From assembly GCA_034439875.1 (NCBI GenBank), contig JAWXBG010000223.1, positions 7,803 through 71,802 on the forward strand: a DNA stretch of 64,000 nucleotides, read 5' to 3'. The notes below the pieces were generated by a model. That model was not told where the DNA came from. It searched no databases and was given only the letters and a program-made list of their open reading frames with translations. The position numbers were made by a program, and so were the translations under genes. This DNA is from JAWXBG01 sp034439875 (GTDB lineage Bacteria; Bacteroidota; Bacteroidia; Flavobacteriales_D; Sanyastnellaceae). This document shows positions 24,591 to 33,948 of the stretch, piece after piece; positions within the stretch are counted from its first letter, which is position 1, and every line of letters begins with the position of its first letter.

Positions 24591-25613
24591 TTATTTGATA
24601 CCTCGAGCATTCAGCGCACGGTGATATTCGGCAGCATATTGTTGGTGCTGACTGTAACTGATCGAAAAATTGTGATAGCCAGAGAAATCGGGTTTGGCGC
24701 ACATGAATATATAGTCATGTGATTGTGGTTGTAAAACGGCTTCAAGAAATTCCTTTCCTACAAAGGCAATCGGCCCTGGTGGTAGACCATCGATGAGGTA
24801 AGTGTTGTAGCGAGAATCTATTGCAATTTGGCCTGTAACTCTTTGCACACCATCGCCCCCAGCACCAAAGACAGCGGTAGGATCCGCTTGAAGTCTGGTA
24901 CCATTTTTCAAGCGATTTAAATATAACCCTGCGATTTTAGGCGCTTCTTCCATCTTCACTGTTTCTCCTTTTACAATGGATGCAAGAATATATGTTTTAA
25001 TGGGATCTAGATTTTGTAACTGCGCCATTTTTTTACGATCATCATTCCAAAATGTAATGTAGTTTTTTTTCATTTTCCCGATGAATTCTTCGGGCGTTAT
25101 CGTCCAGAATTCCTCGTAAGTATTGGCGAAGAAAATGCACGCAAGGATGTCTTCGTTTAGCGCCAACTCAGGATCGGCTGTTAGATTTCGAATGGCCATC
25201 AAAAACTCAATAGAGTCTGGTCTCAGAATTTTACCGAGTTTACCAGCGAGTTGTTCCAGACTTTTTTCTGCCCCAAATCTAACTTTCACAGGACTTTGAT
25301 TTCCAATGCGAAACATATTTACGATTTGCTGATTACTAGCACCTCGTTTTATTTCATAGCGCCCTGGTTTTGTAAACTTCGAAAACCGTTTTATGGTACA
25401 AGTGATTTTAAAGGAATGGGTGTTTTGAATGATAGAATCAGCCTCGAGTATTGCTGTGAGTGCATCTACTTCCATTGACTGATCTATGAATACAACTTTT
25501 GAAACTCCGGTAAATGCGGTGTTGTGTTTGAAAATCTGGCGAAATACCCAATATCCGGCAATCGCGCTGATTAAGACAATAATCACCGAAAGGGCCAGCA
25601 GTTTTTTCCTCAT
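24591..25613 (-). CDS. mltG: Endolytic transglycosylase MltG
   Basis: This 340-residue YceG-like protein cuts nascent glycan strands and ends their polymerisation. A single N-terminal membrane helix (about residues 7-27) anchors the periplasmic domain. The catalytic Glu lies in ASIVKGETVKMEEAPKIAG, and the family motifs RLQADPT and NTYLIDGLPPGPI follow. Its ATG overlaps the GNAT stop by four bases, so it is the third gene of a coupled operon. Confidence 0.94.
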   Translation of the reverse strand: MRKKLLALSVIIVLISAIAGYWVFRQIFKHNTAFTGVSKVVFIDQSMEVDALTAILEADSIIQNTHSFKITCTIKRFSKFTKPGRYEIKRGASNQQIVNMFRIGNQSPVKVRFGAEKSLEQLAGKLGKILRPDSIEFLMAIRNLTADPELALNEDILACIFFANTYEEFWTITPEEFIGKMKKNYITFWNDDRKKMAQLQNLDPIKTYILASIVKGETVKMEEAPKIAGLYLNRLKNGTRLQADPTAVFGAGGDGVQRVTGQIAIDSRYNTYLIDGLPPGPIAFVGKEFLEAVLQPQSHDYIFMCAKPDFSGYHNFSISYSQHQQYAAEYHRALNARGIK

Positions 25614-26116
25614 GGCGCAAGAGTATGAAAATAATTTAGAACTTTATTTCCATTGAAACTACTTTCTCCATTGGGAATGAAACCCAGTTTTGAAAACAAG
25701 GCAATGCTGGAAGTGTTTGAAGGGTGAATGATGCAATGAAGTTGATCCACCCTATTGCGTAATTTTAATTGTTCGATCAACTGTGCAATAGCAAAATAAG
25801 CAAAGCCCTTTTTTCGATCATTTACATCTACAATTACAACCCCAATTCCGGCCGATTTGTTTTGGCGGTCGTAGTTGAAGATGTCTATACAACCTACAAT
25901 TTTTTCTTCTGACGACTCAATCATCCAACGTTCTTGTCCATCGCGATCGAGCTCCCCTGAACCATTTACAAACGCTTCAATTTCTTGGCGGCTAAAGGGC
26001 CCCTTGTCTTCAGTCACTTCCCAAAGATTCGGGTCATTTTCCCAAAGCATTATCATGTCTACATCCGAAGGAATGGTTTTGCGTATATTACAGGAATATT
26101 TTGCATTATCCCTCAT
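25610..26116 (-). CDS. GNAT-family acetyltransferase
   Basis: With the ATG at 26116 this is 168 residues; that start forms an ATGA overlap with the upstream gene, as elsewhere in this genome, so the longer frame (to 26149) is less likely. The acetyl-CoA-binding region is seen in GIGVVIVDVNDRKKGFAYFA and the C-terminal NTSSIALFSKLGF is typical of GNAT proteins acting like RimJ or SpeG. The substrate is unknown. Confidence 0.88.
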   Translation of the reverse strand: MRDNAKYSCNIRKTIPSDVDMIMLWENDPNLWEVTEDKGPFSRQEIEAFVNGSGELDRDGQERWMIESSEEKIVGCIDIFNYDRQNKSAGIGVVIVDVNDRKKGFAYFAIAQLIEQLKLRNRVDQLHCIIHPSNTSSIALFSKLGFIPNGESSFNGNKVLNYFHTLAP

Positions 26117-26472
26117 AGAATACCTGTGGATAACATCACCAAAGTACATGCATTTTCTGCATCAATACCCTTTTCAAGCAAAGATTGCTCTAGGTTTTTA
26201 TTTTCTGCCCCCGGGTTGAAGACAATTTTATGCGCGTTCAAGTGGAGTATCCGGTCTTCATATTCTTTCTGATTGGTTTCATTGAGGTAGATGCTGAGCA
26301 AATCGATTGCTTCTTCTTTCGGCCATTCTTGAGAAATAGCGATGTCTCCAATCATACCTTTGCGTTTTCCGATTGCATAGACCTGGTAGCCGGCCTTATG
26401 GAGCCTGCTCACTGCCATAAAGGAGTAACGTTCAGGATTTGGACTTGCACCAATTACAATAGCTTTTTTCAT
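26113..26472 (-). CDS. CoA-binding protein (YccU-like)
   Basis: From the ATG at 26472 this is 119 residues, a single Rossmann-type CoA-binding domain with GASPNPERYSFMAV near the N-terminus and FNPGAENKNLEQ in the second half. The family (YccU/CoA_binding_2) binds CoA or a related nucleotide and has no assigned reaction. A start five codons upstream (26487) is possible but extends beyond the conserved beginning KKAIVIGAS. First gene of the operon with GNAT and mltG. Confidence 0.88.
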   Translation of the reverse strand: MKKAIVIGASPNPERYSFMAVSRLHKAGYQVYAIGKRKGMIGDIAISQEWPKEEAIDLLSIYLNETNQKEYEDRILHLNAHKIVFNPGAENKNLEQSLLEKGIDAENACTLVMLSTGIL

Positions 26473-26562
26473 CTTGCAAAAATGCAACTATTACCAATGT
26501 TAATTAAAAATGGTCCAAAATATTTTGTGCGTTTGCAGTGGTAGATGCCGTTGTGATTTATG

Positions 26563-26775
26563 TTTAGTTGAATGTAGCCAAACGAAATTGGACTATAGCG
26601 TTAATACAAACGGTATAGTACCAATTCTGCCGATAAAATAGTGCGACCTAATTTATAATCATCAAGTGTTAAATGCCGTTAAACGCAGAATCCGCATTGG
26701 GGGTCGTGTAAAGTTGCTGTTATAGGATAATGGAGTGAAACGAAATTGGACTATTACAGATAACCGAACGGTATA
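26563..26775 (-). repeat. Degenerate C modules with a MITE end, copy 4
   Basis: This lies in the 698-base divergent gap upstream of the exopolysaccharide operon. It contains a decayed reversed module C (about 26566-26615), a fragment with one MITE terminus (ACGCAGAATCCGCATTGG from 26683, preceded by TAA), and a well-preserved reversed module C (about 26716-26775). Confidence 0.7.
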
Positions 26776-26779
26776 AGAT

Positions 26780-27170
26780 TCTTAAGAAAATCTCTAAAAA
26801 ACTCTTTCACATTTCCACCAATGCATAAAATATAGGCATTTACAATTAACGTATTCAGGCCAAATTGAGTCGACTGGTTCACTAAATCTCAGTGGCAGAG
26901 CATCCACCATTGATATTTTGCGATTCTCTTGCAGGTTTGGGGGTAATCACAATCGTAATATGTGGAAGATGGGCTGTTTTACTTGATTTTATTAGTCTTT
27001 CCCCTGCTTTTTGAATACAACGGGAGTGGTCCAAGAGCTTGGAAATGGCCGTCTTTTACGAAATCCTTGATATGACAATGGCCGAAATGCCTTCCCTTTT
27101 TGAATAGAGGTCTTACGCAATGGGCCTCTGTGCTTATTTTTGCTCGGAAGAGTAAATCAAAACCTATATC
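26780..27170. other. Unassigned leader upstream of the exopolysaccharide operon
   Basis: About 390 bases with no repeat and no supported gene. A minus-strand frame through it crosses into the next gene and lacks any family resemblance. It presumably holds the promoter and a 5' leader of the exopolysaccharide operon, but no clear box was found. Confidence 0.35.
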
Positions 27171-27935
27171 ATGTCCTTCAGATTCCTTTGCTTGGTTGCC
27201 TCCATTACATTGTTGGCATCTTGTACGATCAACAGAAATGTGATGTTTAAGACCGATCAGGATTATGTCTATGACAACCCTCCTGCGGATTCGGTGGGCA
27301 AGGAATACCGCCTTGCTGCGAATGATATGATCACTTTCCAACTTTATACCAATGAGGGGGCAATGATTTTGGATTTCACCACCAATACTGAATCAGGAAG
27401 ACAGCAAGGTCTTACTTTCCGCGAGTTTGTATACATGATAGATTCCGAAGGATTTATTGAATTGCCCACTATTGGAAAGGTAAATGTTTCAGGGTATACA
27501 TTATTCGAAGCACAAGAGATGTTAGAAGGAATGTACGAGAACCAGTTCAATTTCCCTTATGCCCTTATTCAAGTAATCAATAGACGAGTCATAGTATTTA
27601 GAGGAAGTGGAGCAGATGCTCAAGTGGTACCCATGACCAACAACAACATTAGCGTGGTCGAGGCATTGGCATTAGCAGGTGGGCTCTCAGCTCGCGCAAA
27701 TGCTTCGAAGGTTAAACTTATCAGAAAGGTTGCTGGAAACCAAGAAGTTTATTTAATGGATTTAAGCACGATTGAGGGCATTAGGTATGCGAACATGACA
27801 GTGCAAGCGGGTGATATAATTTATGTTGAACCAGTTCCGGAAATAGCATCTGAGGTATTGAAAGATGTGGCTCCATTTGTAACCATCATTTCCGGTTTTG
27901 CGTTTATCTACGCAATTTTTAATCGAGGTCTTTAG
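27171..27935 (+). CDS. Polysaccharide export lipoprotein (Wza-like)
   Basis: This 254-residue protein has lipobox LLASC (Cys18), a Poly_export domain with LAANDMITFQLYTNEG, then an SLBB region (GGLSARANASKVKLIRK) and a C-terminal hydrophobic segment (IISGFAFIYAIF). The family forms the outer-membrane channel or its periplasmic part for capsule or exopolysaccharide export. It is the first gene of the operon and ends 8 bases before the tyrosine-kinase gene. A gene of this length, with a C-terminal membrane helix, is normal in Bacteroidota. Confidence 0.9.
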   Translation: MSFRFLCLVASITLLASCTINRNVMFKTDQDYVYDNPPADSVGKEYRLAANDMITFQLYTNEGAMILDFTTNTESGRQQGLTFREFVYMIDSEGFIELPTIGKVNVSGYTLFEAQEMLEGMYENQFNFPYALIQVINRRVIVFRGSGADAQVVPMTNNNISVVEALALAGGLSARANASKVKLIRKVAGNQEVYLMDLSTIEGIRYANMTVQAGDIIYVEPVPEIASEVLKDVAPFVTIISGFAFIYAIFNRGL

Positions 27936-27943
27936 ACATTTGA

Positions 27944-30361
27944 ATGGAGAATTTGGGAGATAGAAATATTGAAGAGTACAAATCGAGATTAACGAATTTC
28001 AGCAATGAATTCGATTTGGGTCTGTTTGTCTTCATAATCCGTAAGTCGCTCCCATGGGTTGTGGCTATCATGTTGATTGCAGCAATATCAGTCTTTATAT
28101 ACCTCAGATACACACCGGTTGTGTATAATGCCAAAACTGTCATTCAACTTGGGGAGGATAATAATGCCAACCAGATCATTAATGTAACGAATATTCGCGA
28201 AGACAATAGCACAGATGCCACCGTAGAACAATTGCGATCGAAACTATTGATTAGCCGCACGGTGGAGCGTCTCCCAATACGGATAAGTTATTTTGCGAAA
28301 GGGCAAATTCTCACAAATGAGCACTATAAGAATACTCCTTATGAAATAATTCTAGATACGATTAGAAGTAATTCGGCCGTTGATAAATTGATTCCTATTG
28401 TATTTGCGGACAGTGTGAATTTTTCGTTTATATATGGAGGGATAAATCATGATGGAAAAAGAGTAGGTGAACGCATCGATATTGGAGATTTTGTTTTCAA
28501 AGTGATAGTGGATAATGGGAAGTCATTACTGCGAAATGAGGAGGAGTACGAGCTTTTCTTTAGAATAAATTCCAACTACTCAATGGTTAGCCGATTTTCG
28601 GAAGGAATAAACATTCGAGTGGCTAATGGTACAGCCAAAACGTTGGAAATTTCATTCCAGGACAACAATCCGATGTTGGCACGCGACTTTGTAACAGCCC
28701 ATGCAGAGGAGTTTATCATATTCGACTTGGAAAAGCGGAGTCGAAGCGACCAATATGTTCTTACTTTTTTGGACTCACAAATTGACACCGTATTTGAGAA
28801 TCTCAAAAAATCGGAAATAATGCTCAATGCATACAAGGAGGAGAACAAGGTAACTGATTTGGATGCAGTTGGAAAATCGTACCTAGATCGTTTGAATTAC
28901 TTGGAGAACGACATTGTATCGCTCGATGTTGAGCAGCGCTTGTTGGATGAAGTTGAATCTCTGGCAAAGAAGTCGACAAGTAATATTGAAGTGAATAGCC
29001 TTGTTCCCTTGGTAGCCGGAAGCAGATACAATGCGATATTGTCAAAGTTGCTCGATGGGCTATACGAATTAGTGTTGCGCAAGGAGTCTGCACTTTATTC
29101 TATTACCGAATCCAATGATCGAATAAAAACGCTTGACTACAATATAAATGTGCAGAAGGCACTTATTCTCCAGAGTTTAAAAACCTTGAGAGAACAGATA
29201 GGTAATTCGAAGGCCCAACTCAAGCAAAAAGTGGTTGAATTAGAATCTATCTACTACGGATTGCCCACAAAGGAACTTGAATATGCTAGACTGCAAAGAT
29301 TGTTTTCGATTAATGAGAAGTATTACACGCTTTTGCTGGAAAAGGCTATCGAATATCGAATTTCAAAGGAAGGATTTGTCTCTAATAATCAAATTCTTGA
29401 AGAGGCGAGGATACCATCGCAGCCTGTAAAACCTGTAAAAAAGGTTATTCTATTTACCTTTTTTCTAGGAGGGTTTCTGATATCTCTATCATTGGTAAGT
29501 GTAAGATATCTGTTGCATAGCAACATTACATCGCTCAATGAGATTGTAAAGCTGTCGAATGCAACCATATCTACCATTGGTATCGTTCCAAAATTCAAGG
29601 AAGACATCCCGGTGTCGATGCTCATAGTAGATAAAAATCCAAGGTCACTTATCGCAGAAAGTTTTAGATCTATTCGCACCAACCTCCAGTTTATTGATAA
29701 TACAGAAGGTAGCAAAATGGCTGCTATTACTTCTACGATCTCAGGAGAAGGTAAAACATTTGTCTCGCTTAATCTTGCAGGTATTATTGCCTTCTCGGGA
29801 AAGAGGGTCGTAGTGATTGACTTGGATATGCGCAAACCTAAAATCCACAAGGCATTTGACGTAGAAAACAATCATGGAATGAGCACCATTCTGATTGGTC
29901 GACACAACATAGATGACTGCCTTCGCAATACCACTATTCCTAATTTACAGTACATTACAGCGGGCCCCGTTCCTCCAAATCCTTCTGAATTGATTATTGG
30001 TCCGAACATGTCAAAAGTGCTGACCGAGTTAAGGCAGAAATTCGATTTTATAATAATAGACACTCCACCGGTGGGATTAGTTACTGATGGGGTTGAGCTA
30101 TTGAAACAAGCCGATTATCCTCTTTATATTTTTAGATCCGATTACTCTCGAAAACAATTTGTTCAAGTGGCCGACAAATTAATTTTTGAGAATAAGATTG
30201 TAAAACTTTCTACCATTCTGAATGGGGTGGATGTAGATCGAAATCGTTATTCCTACAAGTACAATTATGGCTATGGGTACGGTTATGGATATGGTTATGG
30301 CAGCTCGGGTTACTACACAGAAAATGGAAGTAAAAAGAAAAGAAGGAAGGGAAAAAAATGA
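27944..30361 (+). CDS. Polysaccharide co-polymerase/BY-kinase (Wzc-like)
   Basis: This 805-residue protein combines a Wzz domain between two membrane helices (first about residues 35-55, second near 505-525), a long periplasmic coiled coil and a cytoplasmic tyrosine autokinase. Walker A is TISGEGKTFVSLNLA, A' is VVVIDLDMRKPK and B is FIIIDTPPVGLVTDG. The C-terminal tail holds eleven tyrosines, nine of them alternating (RYSYKYNYGYGYGY...) before SSGYY and a Lys/Arg-rich end. These would be the autophosphorylation cluster. It controls chain length and export together with the Wza-like protein. Confidence 0.93.
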   Translation: MENLGDRNIEEYKSRLTNFSNEFDLGLFVFIIRKSLPWVVAIMLIAAISVFIYLRYTPVVYNAKTVIQLGEDNNANQIINVTNIREDNSTDATVEQLRSKLLISRTVERLPIRISYFAKGQILTNEHYKNTPYEIILDTIRSNSAVDKLIPIVFADSVNFSFIYGGINHDGKRVGERIDIGDFVFKVIVDNGKSLLRNEEEYELFFRINSNYSMVSRFSEGINIRVANGTAKTLEISFQDNNPMLARDFVTAHAEEFIIFDLEKRSRSDQYVLTFLDSQIDTVFENLKKSEIMLNAYKEENKVTDLDAVGKSYLDRLNYLENDIVSLDVEQRLLDEVESLAKKSTSNIEVNSLVPLVAGSRYNAILSKLLDGLYELVLRKESALYSITESNDRIKTLDYNINVQKALILQSLKTLREQIGNSKAQLKQKVVELESIYYGLPTKELEYARLQRLFSINEKYYTLLLEKAIEYRISKEGFVSNNQILEEARIPSQPVKPVKKVILFTFFLGGFLISLSLVSVRYLLHSNITSLNEIVKLSNATISTIGIVPKFKEDIPVSMLIVDKNPRSLIAESFRSIRTNLQFIDNTEGSKMAAITSTISGEGKTFVSLNLAGIIAFSGKRVVVIDLDMRKPKIHKAFDVENNHGMSTILIGRHNIDDCLRNTTIPNLQYITAGPVPPNPSELIIGPNMSKVLTELRQKFDFIIIDTPPVGLVTDGVELLKQADYPLYIFRSDYSRKQFVQVADKLIFENKIVKLSTILNGVDVDRNRYSYKYNYGYGYGYGYGYGSSGYYTENGSKKKRRKGKK

Positions 30362-30900
30362 CTTTTACGGAAACAGATTTCAAAGGACTGTTTGTCATTG
30401 AACCACGAGTCTTTTCAGATGAGCGTGGTTCTTTTATGGAAACATACACTCAAAAAACATTTCAAGAGTTTGTTGGCGAGGTGAATTTTGTACAAGACAA
30501 TGAATCCGTTTCTCGAAAAGGTGTCTTGCGCGGATTACATGTTCAGTTGCCACCATTTGGACAGGGAAAATTGGTCCGCGCTGTGCAAGGTTCAGTATTG
30601 GATATAGCTGTTGATCTTAGAAGACTGGAACCTACTTTTGGGAAACACTTTGCCCTTAAGTTATCTGCAGAAAATAGATTACAGATGTACATACCTGCCG
30701 GGTTTGCTCATGGTTTTCTATCACTCGAAGATCAAACAGTTTTTAGCTATAAATGCACCCATTTCTATAGTCGCGATCATGAGCGATGCATTATTTGGAA
30801 TGATCCACACATTGGCATAGAATGGGGATCTAATGAAGTGGCCCTATCTGCAAAAGATTCACAGGCAATGTCATTTGCAGAATTTAATTCTCCCTTTTAA
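30358..30900 (+). CDS. rfbC: dTDP-4-dehydrorhamnose 3,5-epimerase
   Basis: This 180-residue cupin enzyme of dTDP-L-rhamnose synthesis epimerises C3 and C5 of dTDP-4-keto-6-deoxyglucose. The family motifs GVLRGLHVQ (catalytic His), KLVRAVQGSVLDIAVDLR and IPAGFAHGFLSLED are present. It overlaps the kinase gene by ATGA and the next gene by one base. RfbA, RfbB and RfbD are not in the window, so the precursor must be supplied from another locus. Confidence 0.94.
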   Translation: MTFTETDFKGLFVIEPRVFSDERGSFMETYTQKTFQEFVGEVNFVQDNESVSRKGVLRGLHVQLPPFGQGKLVRAVQGSVLDIAVDLRRLEPTFGKHFALKLSAENRLQMYIPAGFAHGFLSLEDQTVFSYKCTHFYSRDHERCIIWNDPHIGIEWGSNEVALSAKDSQAMSFAEFNSPF

Positions 30901-31952
30901 TGGAAATAGAGGTTGTTGTAAAATTGCTTCTACCTTTATTGACGGGAGCTTTGGTCGCGTTGATCGGTATTAAAATTTTATTGCGATACAAGTCTGGCTT
31001 AGGAGGCGAAAAGGGGAGTCGTGAAGAAATTCGCTGGTCACATCAGCAAGTTCCAACTATCGGAGGATTGATACTTTTTGTGGCATTTCTTTCAGGTAAT
31101 GTTTTTCATTTTTATTACATAGGGAGCTATAATATTCATTTGATCATCGGAGCATTTTTTGTTTTCGCAATCGGTTTGTACGACGATTTGAAAGGTCTTG
31201 GAGTTGCAGCTAAGTTTATTGGTCAGTTGGCGGTGGCCATTGGAACTAGCATGAATGGTTTTGGGTTTCATTTAATAGCTCCGGTACCCGACATGATTAT
31301 TTCTGTATTCTTCTGGGTGGCTATTATGAATTCGTTCAATATGCTCGACAACATGGATGGTGTAGCAGGAAGTGTAGTATTGATTTTTTTTATAGGATGT
31401 GCCGTATTCGTGAATTGGATAGGATCAATCAGTTTAATCGGAGGTGTCATTGTATTCCTCATTTATAATATGAAGCCGGCGAAAATTTATCTTGGGGATA
31501 GCGGAAGCCTAATGCTCGGCTACATCATGGGTTTTTTCGGAATTGCATTGATAGATTCATTTTTGTTTCTATCTGAATCGAAATTTCTTGATATACTTGC
31601 TTTAATCTTCTGTATTTTTTGTTTCCCGCTCGCAGATACCGTTGTAGTAGTAGTGAATAGGCTTGTAGCCGGAATTTCACCTACTCGAGGAGGCCGCGAC
31701 CATTCTACGCATCATCTGGTGTATGCTGGTGTGAAGGAAAAAGTGATACCATACTGCTATATGGGTGTGTCCGTTTTGGGCTGGCTTATATTAATTCTTG
31801 CAATGTATTTGGGTTGCATGGGCCCCGTAGGATCATGTGCTGCTTGGTTCAGTTTTGCAGCCTTTGGGTTTTTTATTCTTGTTACCTCACTACTTTGGAT
31901 TATTTCGCGTTACAACATCAGAAATAATAAATTTACCTATACTTCACAATGA
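30900..31952 (+). CDS. Undecaprenyl-phosphate sugar-1-phosphate transferase (WecA/MraY family)
   Basis: This 350-residue, about ten-helix membrane enzyme transfers a sugar-1-phosphate, often GlcNAc-1-P, to undecaprenyl phosphate and starts repeat-unit assembly. The family motifs are GLYDDLKGLG (Asp pair), NMLDNMDGVAG, and LGDSGSLMLG. A cytoplasmic HHLVYAG-like loop (STHHLVYAGV) fits the WecA side of the family. Its start uses the last base of the rfbC stop, and its end overlaps the next gene by ATGA. Sugar specificity is not provable from sequence. Confidence 0.92.
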   Translation: MEIEVVVKLLLPLLTGALVALIGIKILLRYKSGLGGEKGSREEIRWSHQQVPTIGGLILFVAFLSGNVFHFYYIGSYNIHLIIGAFFVFAIGLYDDLKGLGVAAKFIGQLAVAIGTSMNGFGFHLIAPVPDMIISVFFWVAIMNSFNMLDNMDGVAGSVVLIFFIGCAVFVNWIGSISLIGGVIVFLIYNMKPAKIYLGDSGSLMLGYIMGFFGIALIDSFLFLSESKFLDILALIFCIFCFPLADTVVVVVNRLVAGISPTRGGRDHSTHHLVYAGVKEKVIPYCYMGVSVLGWLILILAMYLGCMGPVGSCAAWFSFAAFGFFILVTSLLWIISRYNIRNNKFTYTSQ

Positions 31953-32869
31953 CCAAATCTCGCGTTATTCTGATCACCTCTTTGGCCTGCGCAACTTCAG
32001 CAATTGTGCTATTTGGCATCTTTGGATTTTCTGAGAATCCATCTTCAAAGCATACGGTATATGACAGAGTGCGCACCGAAGGTTATCGGATATACACTAT
32101 CCCTCTGCCAGAAAAATTGGATTTTGCAGGCGAAGAGGTTCCGCTTTCGCAAAGTGATGTTCGCGAGCGTTTGGATCGCGAGTTTTTGGTGAATACCTAC
32201 TGGCATAGCAATGCGTTTTTATGGATGAAAAGAGCCAACAGATGGTTTCCTGTAATAGAGCCTATTCTTGAACTCAATGGAGTACCAAAGGATTTTAAGT
32301 ATTTATGTATGGTTGAAAGTAGCCTCATTCAAGACAAGTCGCCGCGAGGTGCGGTAGGATTCTGGCAGTTTATGGAAGAAACAGCCAAGCAGTTTGGTCT
32401 CGAAGTAAATGAAGAGGTAGATGAACGATACAATGTAGAAAGGAGTACTGAGGCAGCATGTAGATATTTCAAACAGGCGTATTCGAAGTTTGGTTCTTGG
32501 TCTATGGTTGCTGCATCCTACAACATGGGAATGACTGGCCTCGAAGATCAAGTGACTCGTCAGCGACAATCGTCATACTGGGACTTGATTCTGAATGACG
32601 AAACATCCCGGTATGTGTGCAGAATTGTTGCGGCAAAAACCATCATCAACAATGCGGATACATACGGTTTTGTGATAAGGCCTATCGATTTGTACGAACC
32701 TCTAAAGTATAAGAATGTAACAGTAGATCACAGCATAGATGATTTTGCTTCATTTGCTGAGGGATATAACATGACTTATAAAGAATTCAAGCTTCTCAAT
32801 CCATGGTTGCGGCAGGCATATCTGCGCAACAAACCAGGAAGGGTCTATACGTTTAAAGTGAAAGAATAG
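31949..32869 (+). CDS. Lytic murein transglycosylase (MltD-like)
   Basis: This 306-residue protein has an N-terminal hydrophobic segment, then a lysozyme-like SLT domain with catalytic Glu in MVESSLIQDKSPRGAVGFWQF and the family motif AASYNMG. A short C-terminal region (YNMTYKEFKLLNPWLR) resembles a LysM-type tail but is incomplete. Being last in the exopolysaccharide operon suggests it opens the peptidoglycan for the export complex; that is inference. The next gene is convergent, 5 bases away. Confidence 0.88.
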   Translation: MTKSRVILITSLACATSAIVLFGIFGFSENPSSKHTVYDRVRTEGYRIYTIPLPEKLDFAGEEVPLSQSDVRERLDREFLVNTYWHSNAFLWMKRANRWFPVIEPILELNGVPKDFKYLCMVESSLIQDKSPRGAVGFWQFMEETAKQFGLEVNEEVDERYNVERSTEAACRYFKQAYSKFGSWSMVAASYNMGMTGLEDQVTRQRQSSYWDLILNDETSRYVCRIVAAKTIINNADTYGFVIRPIDLYEPLKYKNVTVDHSIDDFASFAEGYNMTYKEFKLLNPWLRQAYLRNKPGRVYTFKVKE

Positions 32870-32874
32870 AATAC

Positions 32875-33948
32875 TTATTGAATGTCAAATACTACTGACT
32901 TCACCCTAGTAGTAGGCACTTCGTCTATATTTTCTTTAAGGAGTAATTCCTGAATCTCTGGTCTAGCGAAAAGTTCTGATAAAGTATGTACTGCACCTGC
33001 TGGGATCTGCAGAGCGGTGAGTTTTTTCATCCAATCATCGCGATTGTCATCTTTGAAGGGTTTGGATAAAATTTTGTAAAGTTCTTCCCTGTAGATTACA
33101 CGATTCACATTCAGGGCAAATCTATCATCAAGGGATACTTCTGGCATGCCGAGCAATTCGCACAAATGCTGAAACTGCTTATCAGCTCCAATTGCGAGAA
33201 CCAATTGTTTTCCGTCTTTACAAGTAACAGTCTCTCCATATGGAGAAATATTTGGATGTTCTGAACCCGTGAGTTCTGGTTCGTATCCCGCCATCAGAAA
33301 ATTCGTTGCTTGATTGGTCAAAGCCGATATTGCTGCTGCTTCAAGACTGGTACTAATGTAATAACCTTTTCCTGAAATGGATCTTTGAATCAACGCGCAC
33401 AAAATACCTTCCTTCATTTGATGCGCTGCAAGCACGTCTATCAAAGCCACGGGCATCTTCATCGGCCCCGAAGCTTTGGTTCCATTCATACTCATATACC
33501 CGGTCTCGGCCTGCAAAGCGACATCGTAGGCTGTTCTATTTGGTTGACTAATGAAACCTGCGAGATGAGCATATATCAGTCTTGGATTTATCAGTTTAAG
33601 TTCGTCATACGCTACTCCGAATTTGATGTCGTCCTCGTGTTTTAGATTTGAAACTAGGATGTCTGCTTCTCTGATCAATTCCAAGAGCTGCAGCTTGTCC
33701 GAAGGATCTCTTAAATCTAGGAAAACATATTTTTTCTTGTAGTTTACCGAAGAAAAATAAGCTGTAATGTTTTTGCCCTTCTCAGAAGGAAGTTGCCATT
33801 TTCGGGTTACATCTCCTTGGGTTTTTTTATTCTCAATTTTGGTGACATCGGCGCCTAGCTCTGAGAAAAAAGTAGCCACAGATGGGCCGGCTAAAACCGT
33901 TGATAGGTCAATTACTTTTAATCCTTTGAAGATTTCATTCTGTTTCAT
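32875..33948 (-). CDS. CaiB/BaiF-family CoA transferase
   Basis: This 357-residue family III CoA transferase moves CoA between acyl groups. Typical features are the start LKVIDLSTVLAGPSVATFFSELGADVTKIE and the YDVALQAETGYMSMNGT region, which includes the expected active-site Asp neighbourhood. Its start overlaps the photolyase stop by ATGA, so the two are coupled. The substrate is not inferable, and its pairing with a DNA-repair gene is unusual. Confidence 0.88.
   Translation of the reverse strand: MKQNEIFKGLKVIDLSTVLAGPSVATFFSELGADVTKIENKKTQGDVTRKWQLPSEKGKNITAYFSSVNYKKKYVFLDLRDPSDKLQLLELIREADILVSNLKHEDDIKFGVAYDELKLINPRLIYAHLAGFISQPNRTAYDVALQAETGYMSMNGTKASGPMKMPVALIDVLAAHQMKEGILCALIQRSISGKGYYISTSLEAAAISALTNQATNFLMAGYEPELTGSEHPNISPYGETVTCKDGKQLVLAIGADKQFQHLCELLGMPEVSLDDRFALNVNRVIYREELYKILSKPFKDDNRDDWMKKLTALQIPAGAVHTLSELFARPEIQELLLKENIDEVPTTRVKSVVFDIQ

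Noticed and set aside
26979..27341. A 120-residue minus-strand frame in the gap upstream of the exopolysaccharide operon
   Set aside because: It overlaps the Wza-like gene by 170 bases, has no signal or motif and looks like the antisense of that gene plus leader.
27171..32869. Horizontally acquired exopolysaccharide island
   Set aside because: No integrase, tRNA target or clear base-composition shift is visible around the operon.
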